A stretch of 64,000 nucleotides of DNA from JAIBCM01 sp041395165 (GTDB taxonomy: Bacteria; Verrucomicrobiota; Verrucomicrobiia; JADLBR01; JAIBCM01): the NCBI GenBank assembly GCA_041395165.1, contig JAWLBA010000002.1, forward strand, positions 62,001 through 126,000, written 5' to 3'. The notes under the pieces were generated by a model. It made no database searches. It was not told the DNA's origin and saw only the letters and a list, made by a program, of their open reading frames with translations. Below are positions 8,933 to 17,781 of this stretch, piece by piece. A program made the translations under genes and the position numbers. The first letter of the stretch is position 1, and every line of letters begins with the position of its first letter.

Positions 8933-11476
8933 TTAGAAAGAGTTAGAGGATTGATAAAGAGAGATAAGAGAATCGCGACGAATCCAACCGTTTTCTTGAT
9001 TGGTCAGTTCTACTTTTAACCAGTTTAAGAAACTTTTTTTCACAACCACTAAGGTTCCAGACGAAATTTCGTGGCTGGCTTGTTCATCTACATCAGTAGG
9101 AATGGAGCGGAGTTGAGCTGTTTGCCAAATCAAAGCAGCATTAGGATTGGCTAAAATATCGTAATGTTTCCATCCAAACCAGGCCAATGATCCTGTGCTG
9201 AGGCTGAGCAGTAGAAGAAAATAAATGATCCAACGGTTTATAAAAAAGGACTGATTTTGTGCAAGGCGATAGCGACGGAAAATGAGTAGAATGAGGCCTA
9301 AGGTGAAAGCGAAAATTCCTAGTAAAAAAAGCCATTGCCATTCTGCAGGAGAGGCGAGAAGGGAAAAGGAGTGAGAATTTAAAAAGTTAAGTTGAGGTGA
9401 GTCCACAAATTCTGAATGTTGCAAGCCGATAGGTAGATTCCATGCAATGGATGTTTCTCTGGGGTTGAGTAAGCGGCTAGCGATCCAATGCGAGGTAGCT
9501 TCAGGCCACCTTTTTTGCTGTGCCAGAGCAAGCGCTAAATTGTTTCTGACTGCCCAGTTGTTGGGACTTTGGTTCCACTGTGCAGTGAGTTGATTTTCTG
9601 CTTTTTTGAAATCGCCTTGGTTATAGGCATTGAGAGCATCAGCTTCATTTTGGGCATAAACTAAAGATGAGCCAAGAAAGAAAAAAATGGTGAAAGCAGG
9701 CAGCAGATTTTTTGGTAAAAATAATCTCCAGAAAGGCTGACGTGGCAAACTAATGGGATTTAGCGCTTGTCGTGCTTGTTGCTGCCACTCGGTAGAGAGA
9801 TGGTTTTGTTGAGAAAATAAATAGGAATCGGTTTGTTGCCAAAGTTGTTGCCATGTTTCTGCGATCTCGGAGTTGTAAAGGAAGCTGATTTGTTCCTGCA
9901 CTTCTTCAGCGGTAGGAGTGGCGTGGGTAATATTGAGGAGTTGAGCAGTGTAGTGGCGCCAGTTTATGAGTTGTTGCTTGGTTTCTTCATGGGAATGAGT
10001 GGAGAAATGTTTGAGCAAAAGTTGAAGTTGCAATTTGGCTTGTTTGCGAGGCGCATTCGGGTCGGTAAGACGAGAGCGACGAAAAGCCAAAGTGATCCAA
10101 CAAGCGAAAAAAGCAAGGAGAGGCGAGGCAGCAAAATAAAAAAAGTGCGAAGGTTGAGGGATCCAACCATGAGCTTCGTTTTTTTCGATGGGCTCTCGGG
10201 GGAGTAGAGAAGAAGCCGCTTCTGAACTGGGTTTGTTTTCTGGATTTTCTTCCAAAGAATTGGGTGGACTGACTGCGAATGCGTTGGCGTTAGAAGGTTT
10301 CACTTCGATTTCAACCGGTTCAGTAGCAAGATTGATGTAAGTCGATTTTTCGGGATCAAAATAGGAATAGCTTAAGGGGCCTAAAGTGTAGCGACCAGGT
10401 TTGGTTGGGATAAGGATCACGTCTTCTGTGAGATTGCCCTCAAAAGGTTTGCCGTCGGGCTTGAGCAATTTGGATTTGGGTTCAATAGCGCGGAAATCGC
10501 TGGAGACTTCACGTGCTGGCAAGGTTAATCCTGCTGGCCAGTTGCCTGTACCGGCTAATTCTAATGTCCAAGTTATTGGTTCTCCAACAGTCACGGATCG
10601 TGGCACAATTTTTGAAGTTAACTGAAATTGGCCTACTGCATCGAAGAAATCGTGAGGCTTAGGTGGCAGATCTTTGACTTCTAGAGAAAAAGGTTGGGAT
10701 TGAATGGTAAACTGTTCCATTTTAGGTCGTGAAAAAAAACCGAAACGTTGTGTGCCAGTTTGAATGTTTAATTTTTGTTCAGCTGGCGGAAAATTAAAAA
10801 GTCCACTTTTTAAAGCACAAGCGTGTGCAACTTGTTGAATGCCTTGCCGCATTTCGCCGCCCACTTGGGCTTGGACTTGATTGGGTTGTGTCCAATCTTC
10901 CAAGGCCAATCCAACCGGTGACCATTGTAATGTGCCGGCGAGTTGGGCGTTATAATTTGGCGATAGTAAAAGCAGATAGTCGAGAGTGAACACTTCACCT
11001 AGCCAGACAGTTTTTTTATTTGCCTGGACTCGTGAAAAGACGATTTGATCCAAAGAAGAATTGGAGCGAGAAGAAGGAGAAGAAGTTGCACCGACTTGCA
11101 AAGTTAGAGCTTCGACAGTAAGTGGTCCTTCGCTGGTGTTGACTTCAAAAGCAGGAATAATCAAAGTGCCTGGTTGTATGGCTTGAACGGGATAGCTTAG
11201 TACCCCACGCTGGGAAATTTTAAAATTTTCCATGGAATATTGGGTGCTGGAAGAAGGAGTTCCAAAACTTAAACCATTGACTTGTGGCAAATTGGGTGTG
11301 TCGTCTGGCTGACAATCTTCGAAAACCAGTTCTAGAGTGGTTGTTTCTCTTTCAGAGAGAGCACTTGTAGGTTTTTTCCAATAAACTTGCTGCGATTTTA
11401 GGTTCAAAACCGAACCTAAAAACAGTAACAAAACAAGCTGTGGCAAAGCCAAAAGTCTTAGCATACTGAATTTCAT
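8933..11476 (-). CDS. BatD-like protein with TPR and SH3 C-terminal domains
   Basis: The 847-residue protein begins with a signal peptide (MKFSMLRLLALPQLVLLLFL). Residues of about 30-400 form BatD-type beta domains (VYWKKPTSALSERETTTLEL, then VPRSVTVGEPITWTLELAGTG, and IPTKPGRYTLGPLSYSYFDP). A membrane segment follows (HFFYFAASPLLAFFACWI), then a cytoplasmic helical region, another hydrophobic segment, and a TPR unit starting EADALNAYNQGDFKKAENQL. Two further TM helices (WLFLLGIFAFTLGLILLIF and IIYFLLLLSLSTGSLAWF) precede a C-terminal bacterial SH3 domain. BatD/BatE proteins usually accompany a MoxR ATPase and VWA proteins; those partners are not in this window. The gene is intact and divergent from the tonB-like gene. 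The function of the family (oxidative tolerance, envelope) is poorly defined. Confidence 0.82.
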   Translation of the reverse strand: MKFSMLRLLALPQLVLLLFLGSVLNLKSQQVYWKKPTSALSERETTTLELVFEDCQPDDTPNLPQVNGLSFGTPSSSTQYSMENFKISQRGVLSYPVQAIQPGTLIIPAFEVNTSEGPLTVEALTLQVGATSSPSSRSNSSLDQIVFSRVQANKKTVWLGEVFTLDYLLLLSPNYNAQLAGTLQWSPVGLALEDWTQPNQVQAQVGGEMRQGIQQVAHACALKSGLFNFPPAEQKLNIQTGTQRFGFFSRPKMEQFTIQSQPFSLEVKDLPPKPHDFFDAVGQFQLTSKIVPRSVTVGEPITWTLELAGTGNWPAGLTLPAREVSSDFRAIEPKSKLLKPDGKPFEGNLTEDVILIPTKPGRYTLGPLSYSYFDPEKSTYINLATEPVEIEVKPSNANAFAVSPPNSLEENPENKPSSEAASSLLPREPIEKNEAHGWIPQPSHFFYFAASPLLAFFACWITLAFRRSRLTDPNAPRKQAKLQLQLLLKHFSTHSHEETKQQLINWRHYTAQLLNITHATPTAEEVQEQISFLYNSEIAETWQQLWQQTDSYLFSQQNHLSTEWQQQARQALNPISLPRQPFWRLFLPKNLLPAFTIFFFLGSSLVYAQNEADALNAYNQGDFKKAENQLTAQWNQSPNNWAVRNNLALALAQQKRWPEATSHWIASRLLNPRETSIAWNLPIGLQHSEFVDSPQLNFLNSHSFSLLASPAEWQWLFLLGIFAFTLGLILLIFRRYRLAQNQSFFINRWIIYFLLLLSLSTGSLAWFGWKHYDILANPNAALIWQTAQLRSIPTDVDEQASHEISSGTLVVVKKSFLNWLKVELTNQENGWIRRDSLISLYQSSNSF

Positions 11477-11575
11477 GTCAAGTTAGACGACGCAACAAGA
11501 GGAACAAGCGATTTTTATTAAAATAATATTTAAGGAGAAGTTGGAAAATCTGTATTTTTTTGGTTAATTTAGAAG

Positions 11576-12464
11576 GTGGTGTCACAGAATTCGCATAATT
11601 ATTTTTTAGCGGCGGCCCTTTCTTTGTTGGTGCATGGGCTTTTTATTGTTGGGGCGATGTTAGGTTGGGTGCCGCGATGGCATGCGCCAGTTATATCGGC
11701 AACAACTCCTGTTTTGCAGATGGTTGAGCCTTTGCCTCGCTTTATGGACACAGCCGAGATGCCCGAAGTGGAAAAATCGGCTGAGCATGCTTTTTATCTC
11801 GGATCGCAATACGCGATTGAGCAGTCAGCAATCAGGACACGAAGACCCTATGCTACCAACCCAATCAGGTCGCGATATTCCTGGTATTCAAATTGTTGAG
11901 AGGCCGGAAAGTGTGCCCAATCAAAATCCCTCATCCCCAACACCATCTTCTGAAACAACTCCAAAAAATGAAGTCAAACCAAGTGAGCAAGGGATTTTGT
12001 CTAAGCAAGAGTTTGAAGAAAAAAAACGTAAAGCTAGAGAAGCTTTTTTGGCAAAAACCGTTTCGCGACAACAAGAATCTGCGCCGCTTTCATTTCGACA
12101 AGAAAAGTCGGCTGTGCAAGGAGGAGAAGCTGCTTTAGGGGAAACGAGTGTAGAAGCCGAAGCCACGCCGCTGGGACGTTACAAAGCGAAAGTTTATCAA
12201 TTAATTGGTTCGCAATGGCGTTTTATGATTCGGCGACAAAACAGTTTGTTGAGTTATGGAACGGTGCAAATGCGATTTTGGATTCGTTCCGATGGTGTTT
12301 TGGAAAAAATCGAAGTCATCAATCAAACTTCAGGAAGCGAACTGTTAAAAACCGTCTCTGAAAATTCTGTCCAAATTTGTGCTCCTTACGAAAAATTTTC
12401 TGATGCGATTCGGCAGCAGGTGGGTGAACATTTGATGTTGGAAGCGAGTTTTACGATTTATTGA
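11576..12464 (+). CDS. TonB/TolA-family energy transducer (one frameshift)
   Basis: The protein starts with a short cytoplasmic piece and one TM anchor (YFLAAALSLLVHGLFIVGAML), then a Pro/Ser/Lys-rich periplasmic spacer and a C-terminal domain with TPLGRYKAKVYQLIGSQWRF, VQMRFWIRSDGVLEKIEVI and a final SFTIY, the TonB/TolA C-terminal pattern. Two frames join near 11835-11850, so one indel is assumed. The start is one of two consecutive GTG codons at 11576. Downstream exbB and exbD support a role as the transducer of a TonB-ExbB-ExbD or Tol-like system that couples the proton gradient to the outer membrane. Which receptor it serves is unknown. Confidence 0.82.
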
Positions 12465-12531
12465 GGGCAAGAGCTATGAAGTTGGCGGAAAGATTTGCAG
12501 AAGTTAATAAAAACGGTTTAATGCCAAGGAT

Positions 12532-13167
12532 ATGAATTGGAATCCGGCAGCGGTTGATTTTTTATTAAAGGGCGGTCTTTTTATGATTCCGCTAGGTTTG
12601 TGTTCGGTTTTGGCGCTGACCATTATTATTGAGCGAGGCATCGCTTTGCGTCGCAATCGGGTGTCACCCCAAGCGCTTGTGGATTTAATTCAGAAATTTC
12701 CCCGAGAAGAGCAAACATTGTTATTAAAAGCTGCGGAAGGTAAATCTTCCTTAGCGCGATTGATCAAATTAGTGATTAATCATCAGGATTTTTCAAAAAG
12801 CGAAACATCGGAAACGTTGCAAATGCAGGCGCGTCACGAGATTGTCACCTTAGAACGGGGGTTGGTTTTATTGGAGATTGTAGTGGGCGTAGCGCCGTTG
12901 CTGGGGCTGTTGGGTACGGTGTCGGGGCTCGTTAAAGTTTTTGAAAATGTGGGTGTGCAAGGCTTATCGACGCAAGGCATGGCGATAGCTCGCGGCATTT
13001 CGGAGGCGTTGAATACGACGGTAGCGGGTTTGGTGATCGCGATTCCTACCTTAACCTTTTGGAGTTATTACAGTAAGAAAGTGGAAAGTTTAGCGGCGGA
13101 AATGGAATCGTTGTGTGGCGAGTTTTTGAGTCACTGGTATCGTTCGCGCAATTCCTCTTCGAAATAA
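12532..13167 (+). CDS. exbB: MotA/TolQ/ExbB proton channel family protein
   Basis: The 211-residue protein has the ExbB/TolQ plan: a first TM helix (GGLFMIPLGLCSVLALTIII), a cytoplasmic helical region, and two C-terminal TM helices. GLVLLEIVVGVAPLLGLLGTVSGLV and EALNTTVAGLVIAIPTLTFW carry the family signature with the pore-lining Thr. It forms a pentameric proton channel with ExbD in the inner membrane. A good ribosome binding site (aagga) precedes the ATG at 12532. It sits between the TonB-like gene and exbD with a five-base gap to the latter. Confidence 0.93.
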   Translation: MNWNPAAVDFLLKGGLFMIPLGLCSVLALTIIIERGIALRRNRVSPQALVDLIQKFPREEQTLLLKAAEGKSSLARLIKLVINHQDFSKSETSETLQMQARHEIVTLERGLVLLEIVVGVAPLLGLLGTVSGLVKVFENVGVQGLSTQGMAIARGISEALNTTVAGLVIAIPTLTFWSYYSKKVESLAAEMESLCGEFLSHWYRSRNSSSK

Positions 13168-13171
13168 TGTT

Positions 13172-13584
13172 ATGGCTTTTTATCAACGCAGTCAGCGAAG
13201 GCCTGTTATTAATATTGTGTCGCTTATTGACATTTTAGTGTTGTTGCTCATTTTTTTCATTGTAACGACAACCTTTAAGCAAGAACAACCATCGGTCGAG
13301 ATTCAACTGCCCAAATCAAAGCAAGCTTCTGCTGCCGAACTCAAAGAACCGATTGTGATTTATGTCACTCAGGACAATAAACTTTTTTGGGAGAAGGAAG
13401 CGATCGCACTGGGATCAGCTAGCCGAACGTTTGAAGGGGAATAAAAAAAATAAAAATGAGGGCAGTGGCTATGAAAGCGGATAGAAAAGGCGGATTTTGG
13501 TTGATTATTAAAGTAGTAGATGCTTTTAAGGAGGCTGGCATTGAAAATATCCCGGCTTTTACGGAGCCTGCTAAAAAACCATGA
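13172..13584 (+). CDS. exbD: Biopolymer transporter ExbD/TolR (frameshifted)
   Basis: The N-terminus QRRPVINIVSLIDILVLLLI is the ExbD/TolR TM helix with the essential Asp in the LIDIL motif, followed by FFIVTTTFKQ and QPSVEIQLPKS. After EAIALGSASRT the frame is broken; a neighbouring frame gives LDQLAERLKG and a third gives MKADRK then VVDAFKEAGIENIPAFTEPA, which is the normal periplasmic ExbD end. So at least two indels lie between about 13405 and 13470. The repaired length of about 137 residues is typical. Its TGA overlaps the def ATG (ATGA at 13581). Confidence 0.85.
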
Positions 13585-14115
13585 TTTTACCGATTGTTCA
13601 ATATGGCGATCCTATTTTGAGGAAGAAAATTGAACATTCATTCTATTACGGCGAAATTATTACTTTGGCTGAGGATATGATTGATACGATGCGCGATGCT
13701 ATGGGGATTGGGTTAGCGGCCCAACAAGTCGGGCATGCTTGCAGCTTTGTGTGCTGGATGTGCCGTATTTAGAAAATCGCCCATCTCGATTTTGGGTAAA
13801 GAAAGAAGCTGATTTAGAAGATTGGATGCCGATGGTGTTGATTAATCCTAAAATTCAACTCGTCAAAAACGTTATGTTGATATGGAAGGTTGCTTGAGTT
13901 TTCCCGACATTACGGCGGATATTTCACGATCTCTCCAAGCTGGAAGTAGAAGCTCAGGACTTGGAGGGAAACGTGATTCAATGGAAAGGTGAGGACTGAT
14001 TGCTCGCGCTATTCAACACGAGTTTGATCATCTCCAAGGCGTTCTTTTTATCGATCGCATGGATTCTGCCACGCGATCGAGTTTGCAAAAATCGCTAAGA
14101 GCTTTGTTGAAATAG
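13581..14115 (+). CDS. def: Peptide deformylase (at least four frameshifts)
   Basis: Def removes the N-formyl group from nascent proteins. All three family motifs are present in different frames: GIGLAAQQVG (motif 1), EGCLSFPDI (motif 2, metal Cys) and QHEFDHLQGVLFIDRM (motif 3, the HExxH site in the form HEFDH). Between them VLDVPYLENRPSR, MVLINPKIQL and LEVEAQDLEGNVIQW are readable. Frame changes occur near 13740, 13870, 13930 and 14000. Because motifs are perfect and def is essential in almost all bacteria, I interpret this as a patch of poor consensus. It overlaps the exbD stop by four bases. Confidence 0.88.
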
Positions 14116-15271
14116 TTATTTAATTTCTGGCTCAAAAAAGGTGTGAGCATAGTAAACTGTGTTTGCAAGACCCATGCGATCATACTCCACTTTGAAAGCC
14201 ATATGAAGAGGAGCCGAACCTTTTAATCCCCGACCCGCACGATTTTTTCCTTTCCCCGTTTTGAAAACAGCGCGATAACCTTTGCGATAGAGTCTGCCTT
14301 TCTTCAAGGCTTTGAATCTGCCAAATTCAGTGAACTCCAAATCAGCTGGGATAAAAGTTTCCCCCAATTCGGTTCGATAAGTGGCGTAAGAAATGCGTTT
14401 AATTTTGAGGGTATCATTTCCTTTCCCTTGGCCTTCGGTTTCAACACCTTCTTCCAAACCAATTCTGCCTTTAATCTTAAATCCTTTTTTACTTCTATAT
14501 TTTAAAAAAGTGTCTCCACGAGGACGAGTGAACTCGGCAAAGATGGGGACTTTTTCTCCTTGAAAATCTATGGTGAGATTATCAATGCCAAGCCCAGGGT
14601 AGGAGCTGCCTCCGTTATTTCGATACTCCCAACGCAGCCAAAATCTTTGACCTGGATTTACTACCATAGCGGTGGAGGGTAAACTAATGGAAACTAAATT
14701 TTGGTTAGCGGGTAAATTACCGTTCAAAATTCCTTGTGAAGAAGATTGTGGTGCGGTTAAGCCAGGATGGGAAAGAGGAATCCAATCATTGGGTTCTGGT
14801 TTTGAATTGTTGCCAATGTAATAAAAAAGCGAAAGTGATTGGGGGGTCAGACTATTATCGTTCCATTGTTCCACAACAAACGAGATATCAATATTAGTGA
14901 TATTTAAAAAATTGTTGTTATAAAATTTTATTTCCCAGACGTAATTCAGACCATTGCCTGGAATGGCCCCTAAAGCAACTTCGGTGCTGGTGCCAAAATA
15001 GTAAGGAGCGGGTTGTGTTTTCGAGCCATCATTATCAATCAAGGCTGGTACGGTATGATCGCCACTTGGTGTGGATTCTATCCAATACCAACCAACCCGA
15101 TTTACATTATCTTCCCAAGGGTAAGGAAATCCAGGATTGATACCGAGTTGATTAAAATCTTCTGCATAAAAATAAGGCAAGCCATCAATTCCAATTTCTA
15201 TTTGAGCCTTCGAAAACGAAGATAGAAGTAATAATTGCAATGAATCCAAGTAGGAGAGATAATTTTTTCAT
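14116..15271 (-). CDS. Secreted protein of unknown function, paralogue of the broken gene upstream
   Basis: I do not recognise a named family. The long frame covers 14116-15249, but an ATG at 15271 with one A fewer in the T6 run at 15263-15268 yields MKNYLSYLDSLQLLLLSSFS then KAQIEIG, a plausible signal peptide and cleavage site. The mature part has a beta-rich region with NITNIDISFVVEQWND, LSLFYYIGNN, GQRFWLRWEYRNNGG and GLGIDNLTIDF, resembling a carbohydrate- or lamin-type beta-sandwich, then a Lys/Arg-rich C-terminal domain with FGRFKALKKGRLYRKGYRA and FKTGKGKNRAGRG. The 15368-16506 remnant has the same two halves. Expected location is extracellular. Confidence 0.65.
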
Positions 15272-15316
15272 GATTGGCGGGAATGTATTTAGATTTGGAA
15301 CGAAGTCAAACGATAA

Positions 15317-15348
15317 TAAAAAAAGCCCACAATTTTTTCATGTGGGCT
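15317..15348 (-). terminator. Rho-independent terminator (leftward)
   Basis: On the minus strand an eight-base stem AGCCCACA / TGTGGGCT with a nine-base loop is followed directly by a run of T (the A run at 15317-15324 on the + strand). It lies 20 bases downstream of the stop of the broken secreted paralogue (15368) and upstream of the second paralogue, so it would end transcription of the former. Confidence 0.8.
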
Positions 15349-15367
15349 TCATTTAATGGACAAAAAA

Positions 15368-16506
15368 TTATTTTACAATAACATCCGAAAAAACATTCGT
15401 AACCAGAGCACTAGCAGCATTGGTGCCTTGTGTGCCATCGACTTTGATTACTAGAGTGACCGGCGAGGAACCTGCTGGAATCCCAGCACACCGGCTTTAT
15501 TGGTTTTACCCTTAGTTTTAGCAAGAACGTTAACTCCTTTTTTCTTGAAAAGTTTGCCTTTGGTTAAAGATTTTAAGTGCCAAAATCGGTAAAGGTTAGT
15601 TTGTTAGTGCGTTAGTGCGCTGCCAAAAACCCGCGAAGGATGCTTTGCTGAGTGTATTGGTGCTGCGCAACCAGGCTTTAACTTTGAATCACTTTTGACC
15701 GAACTTAATTTTTGCTGGGTTAAAGGTTTTTTAAGCTCTACGCTCACTTAAAACATTATTGGTGTTAGGTGGTGGTGGTGGCGGATATTCGTATTAATTC
15801 CTGTGAAAGTAACAGAGAGATCATCAATTCCAAAAGCTGATCGTTATTAATACCGGATCATCCGTATCTCAGACCATCGAATCAGAATTCTTCATTAGAC
15901 GATTGTAACAGAAATGTTGTCCATGATGTTGGTTCGGTTAGCAGGAGCATTGCCGTTTAAATTCATGCCAGAATTTATGTTTTGCAGAGCTGTTAAAATC
16001 AAGTGTAGGAGTAGCAGTCCATCCCACATTGTTAGGTCACCTAAAGTGGTGCCTCCTACGCGATGGAAAAAGCTCAGGGTTTGCTGGTTGCTGCTTGATC
16101 TTGCTCACAAAATAAGAAACACTTACGTTAGTGATGGTATTGCTAGCATTGACAAATCGCGCACCAAAAGAATTCATTGGTGGTGCCGAGGCCTAAAATG
16201 GGACCTGCTGCGCTGCCTAAAAGGTTCTATCTGGATTGCCTGTTGCGCCATAATTAAATGCCATTCCATCAAAAGAAATAGTTTCCGTCGGTGGATGTTG
16301 CGATGGTAATCGGCCCCGCATCGACTGCTGGTAGATTGGACAAATTGCCAGCCAGGAATCGTAACTTCATTGGTCCAATTGACACTATTGGTTCCTAAGG
16401 AATCAAAGGTGTAAACCTGGCCCTAAATTAATATTAATAGTAATTTGAGCTTGGGTCTGTAAGAAGAGATAGAGGGAAAAGATAGTGGTAAAAATATTTT
16501 TTTCAT
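15368..16506 (-). pseudogene. Secreted protein paralogue, heavily frameshifted
   Basis: The start at 16506 gives MKKIFLP, and after a frame switch SLYLFLQTQAQITINI completes a signal peptide. Following pieces in all three frames read NEVTIPGWQF, then SNTITNVSVSYFV, PANRTNIMDNISVTI and FGIDDLSVTFTGI, which match NITNIDISFVV, LPANQNLVSISLPS and GIDNLTIDFQG of the neighbouring secreted protein. Near the end FTDFGT, KGKLFKKKGVNVLAKTKGK and KAGVLG match its C-terminal FGRFKALKKGRLYRKG region; it stops at 15370 after SDVIVK. About a dozen indels are needed in 1.1 kb. Either a real pseudogene or the worst stretch of consensus error; its own terminator remains intact. Confidence 0.6.
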
Positions 16507-16580
16507 TCAAATTTCCTCGGGAAGATTAATTTATCTCAATGGATTAGTATAGCAACAATTGCTTTTTTGTCAATAATTGG

Positions 16581-16588
16581 AGGGTTGT
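16581..16588 (+). repeat. Target-site duplication, left copy (agggttgt)
   Basis: The eight bases agggttgt immediately precede the left terminal inverted repeat and recur directly after the right one at 19034-19041. IS1-family insertions typically duplicate 8-9 bp. Confidence 0.8.
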
Positions 16589-16608
16589 GGTAGTGGTATA
16601 GTTTGAAA
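16589..16608 (+). repeat. Left terminal inverted repeat (20 bp)
   Basis: The sequence ggtagtggtatagtttgaaa is the exact reverse complement of 19014-19033. One further base on the outer side (16588 and 19034) also pairs but belongs to the duplicated target. Confidence 0.88.
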
Positions 16609-16643
16609 ACAAGATTTAGATTTCATAACAAGGTCCCTGTGCC

Positions 16644-16912
16644 ATGAGTGCTCCTTTTTAAAGTTTATTGTTGTCGCTATTATCATGACGGTAAATGGCG
16701 GGCTTTAAACATCAAAGCAAATTCTAATAGAAGATGCAGAAGCAAGGGTTGAAAAACTGGGTCGGTTAGAACTTCTTGGTGAGCTTGAAGTTACTGTTCC
16801 GGTAGAGGAAACAAACAGCAGAAATGCAATAGTAAATTGTGTTATTAAAACTCTTAATTGGATTAATCGAGCAATTCAATTGTTTCATCCAAACTCCAAA
16901 CGTGATCACTAA
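16644..16912 (+). CDS. Small passenger protein of the transposon (frameshifted)
   Basis: An ATG at 16644 gives MSAPF, then after one missing base KVYCCRYYHDGKWRALNIKA, then after a second switch EDAEARVEKLGRLELLGELE followed by VTVPVEETNSRNAIVNCVIK and a stop at 16910-16912. The pattern (short beta hairpin with DGKW, an EDAEARVE helix, then GELEVTVP) looks like a small alpha/beta protein of about 85-90 residues. I recognise no named domain. Its 3' end overlaps the transposase 3' end by 50 bp on the opposite strand. It lies inside the terminal repeats, so it is cargo, not a host gene cut by the insertion. Confidence 0.5.
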
Positions 16913-17684
16913 TGCCAGCTTCCATGGCAGGAGTAACGCGTAAAGTTTGGTGAATTCGACAAAAATTATAATACATAAAATGCAAAGCAATAGCGCAATA
17001 ATGATTTTCTATCTTCTTAGAAAAGGCGTTAGTGAGCCTTGTAAAACGACGCATCGACATGCGCATAGTTAAATTCTGGCGTTCGACATAGCTAGTGGAT
17101 ATTTTTTTAGGATCAGGCTTTCCGGTTACTATTTCAGTTCGAGTCCCAATACAATTGTCACTAGAACTATATTTCTTATCAAGCACTTCAATGCCGTTAT
17201 AAATCTTAATTAAACGGGCATAATCGACTTCGCTACCAAAGGCTCGTTCTACAGCATCCTTGTAAACTGGATAGCCATCTGTGGTTAATTGCACCCGATT
17301 AGCCAAACGAGAGGCTAAGTCTTCGATAAACAGCATTGCCGCCCAAGCATCGCGATTACCCACCATGAAAGAGCAGATTAATTTTGAATCAGCGCACATC
17401 GCTGTCCATGTCCAAATGTCCCCAGCTTTTCCTTGTAAATGATCTGGCACATTTTTTGTCTTAGCATAAACAAACGACCAAACCTCATCGCATTGAATGT
17501 CCTTACATTTTAAATTTACTAAATGCTTTTGTTGATACTCTGCACAAGCTTTCCCTAATCTAATCAATAACTTTTGTATCGTTGTCCTATGAATTCCTGT
17601 CATTCGAACTGTGGCTCGTAAACTATTTCCTTCAACTAAGCAGGACACAATTTGTTTTTGTTTTTCGATATTTAGCTTATTCAT
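16863..17684 (-). CDS. IS1-family-like DDE transposase
   Basis: The likely start at 17684 gives MNKLNIEKQKQIVSCLVEGN with an N-terminal helix-turn-helix (SLRATVRMTGIHRTTIQKLL). An alternative ATG at 17723 adds 13 residues. The catalytic core shows CDEVWSFV (first Asp), TTDGYPVYKDAVE (second Asp) and YVERQNLTMRMSMRRFTRLT (Glu), then NAFSKKIENHYCAIALHFMY and NFCRIHQTLRVTPAMEAGI. It is one uninterrupted frame, unlike the two-frame insA-insB of classical IS1, and looks full length. It lies within 20-bp terminal repeats and is divergent from the P63C gene with a palindrome between them. It should cut and join the element ends. Confidence 0.88.
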   Translation of the reverse strand: MNKLNIEKQKQIVSCLVEGNSLRATVRMTGIHRTTIQKLLIRLGKACAEYQQKHLVNLKCKDIQCDEVWSFVYAKTKNVPDHLQGKAGDIWTWTAMCADSKLICSFMVGNRDAWAAMLFIEDLASRLANRVQLTTDGYPVYKDAVERAFGSEVDYARLIKIYNGIEVLDKKYSSSDNCIGTRTEIVTGKPDPKKISTSYVERQNLTMRMSMRRFTRLTNAFSKKIENHYCAIALHFMYYNFCRIHQTLRVTPAMEAGISDHVWSLDETIELLD

Positions 17685-17740
17685 TAAAAGAAATATGCTT
17701 GATCGCTCAAGAATTGCAAGCATAAATTTAAATAAATTTA

Positions 17741-17764
17741 TTTACTTGCTTGTAAGCAAATAAA
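17741..17764. promoter_or_regulatory. Palindrome between transposase and P63C gene (candidate operator)
   Basis: Arms tttacttgctt and aagcaaataaa pair with one mismatch around a GT centre; the inner six bases TTGCTT/AAGCAA are perfect. It lies in the only divergent spacer of the element, about 18-57 bp from both start codons, where an operator or overlapping promoters would be expected. A second AT palindrome (aaatttaaataaattt) lies next to it at 17725-17740. Confidence 0.45.
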
Positions 17765-17781
17765 GTGTTATTATTTTAACC

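Noticed and set aside
1019..14115. Calling folD, accC, holB, tmk, lpxC and def pseudogenes
   Set aside because: Catalytic motifs are fully kept and most resolved breaks are single bases in homopolymers, so error is more likely than loss of many essential genes.
16644..16912. First read as a host gene cut by the transposase insertion
   Set aside because: The terminal repeats show that it lies wholly inside the element, so it is cargo.
16868..17717. Seven-base gcaattc/gaattgc pair around the transposase as possible IS ends
   Set aside because: Too short and inside the coding region; the 20-bp repeats with target duplication farther out are decisive.
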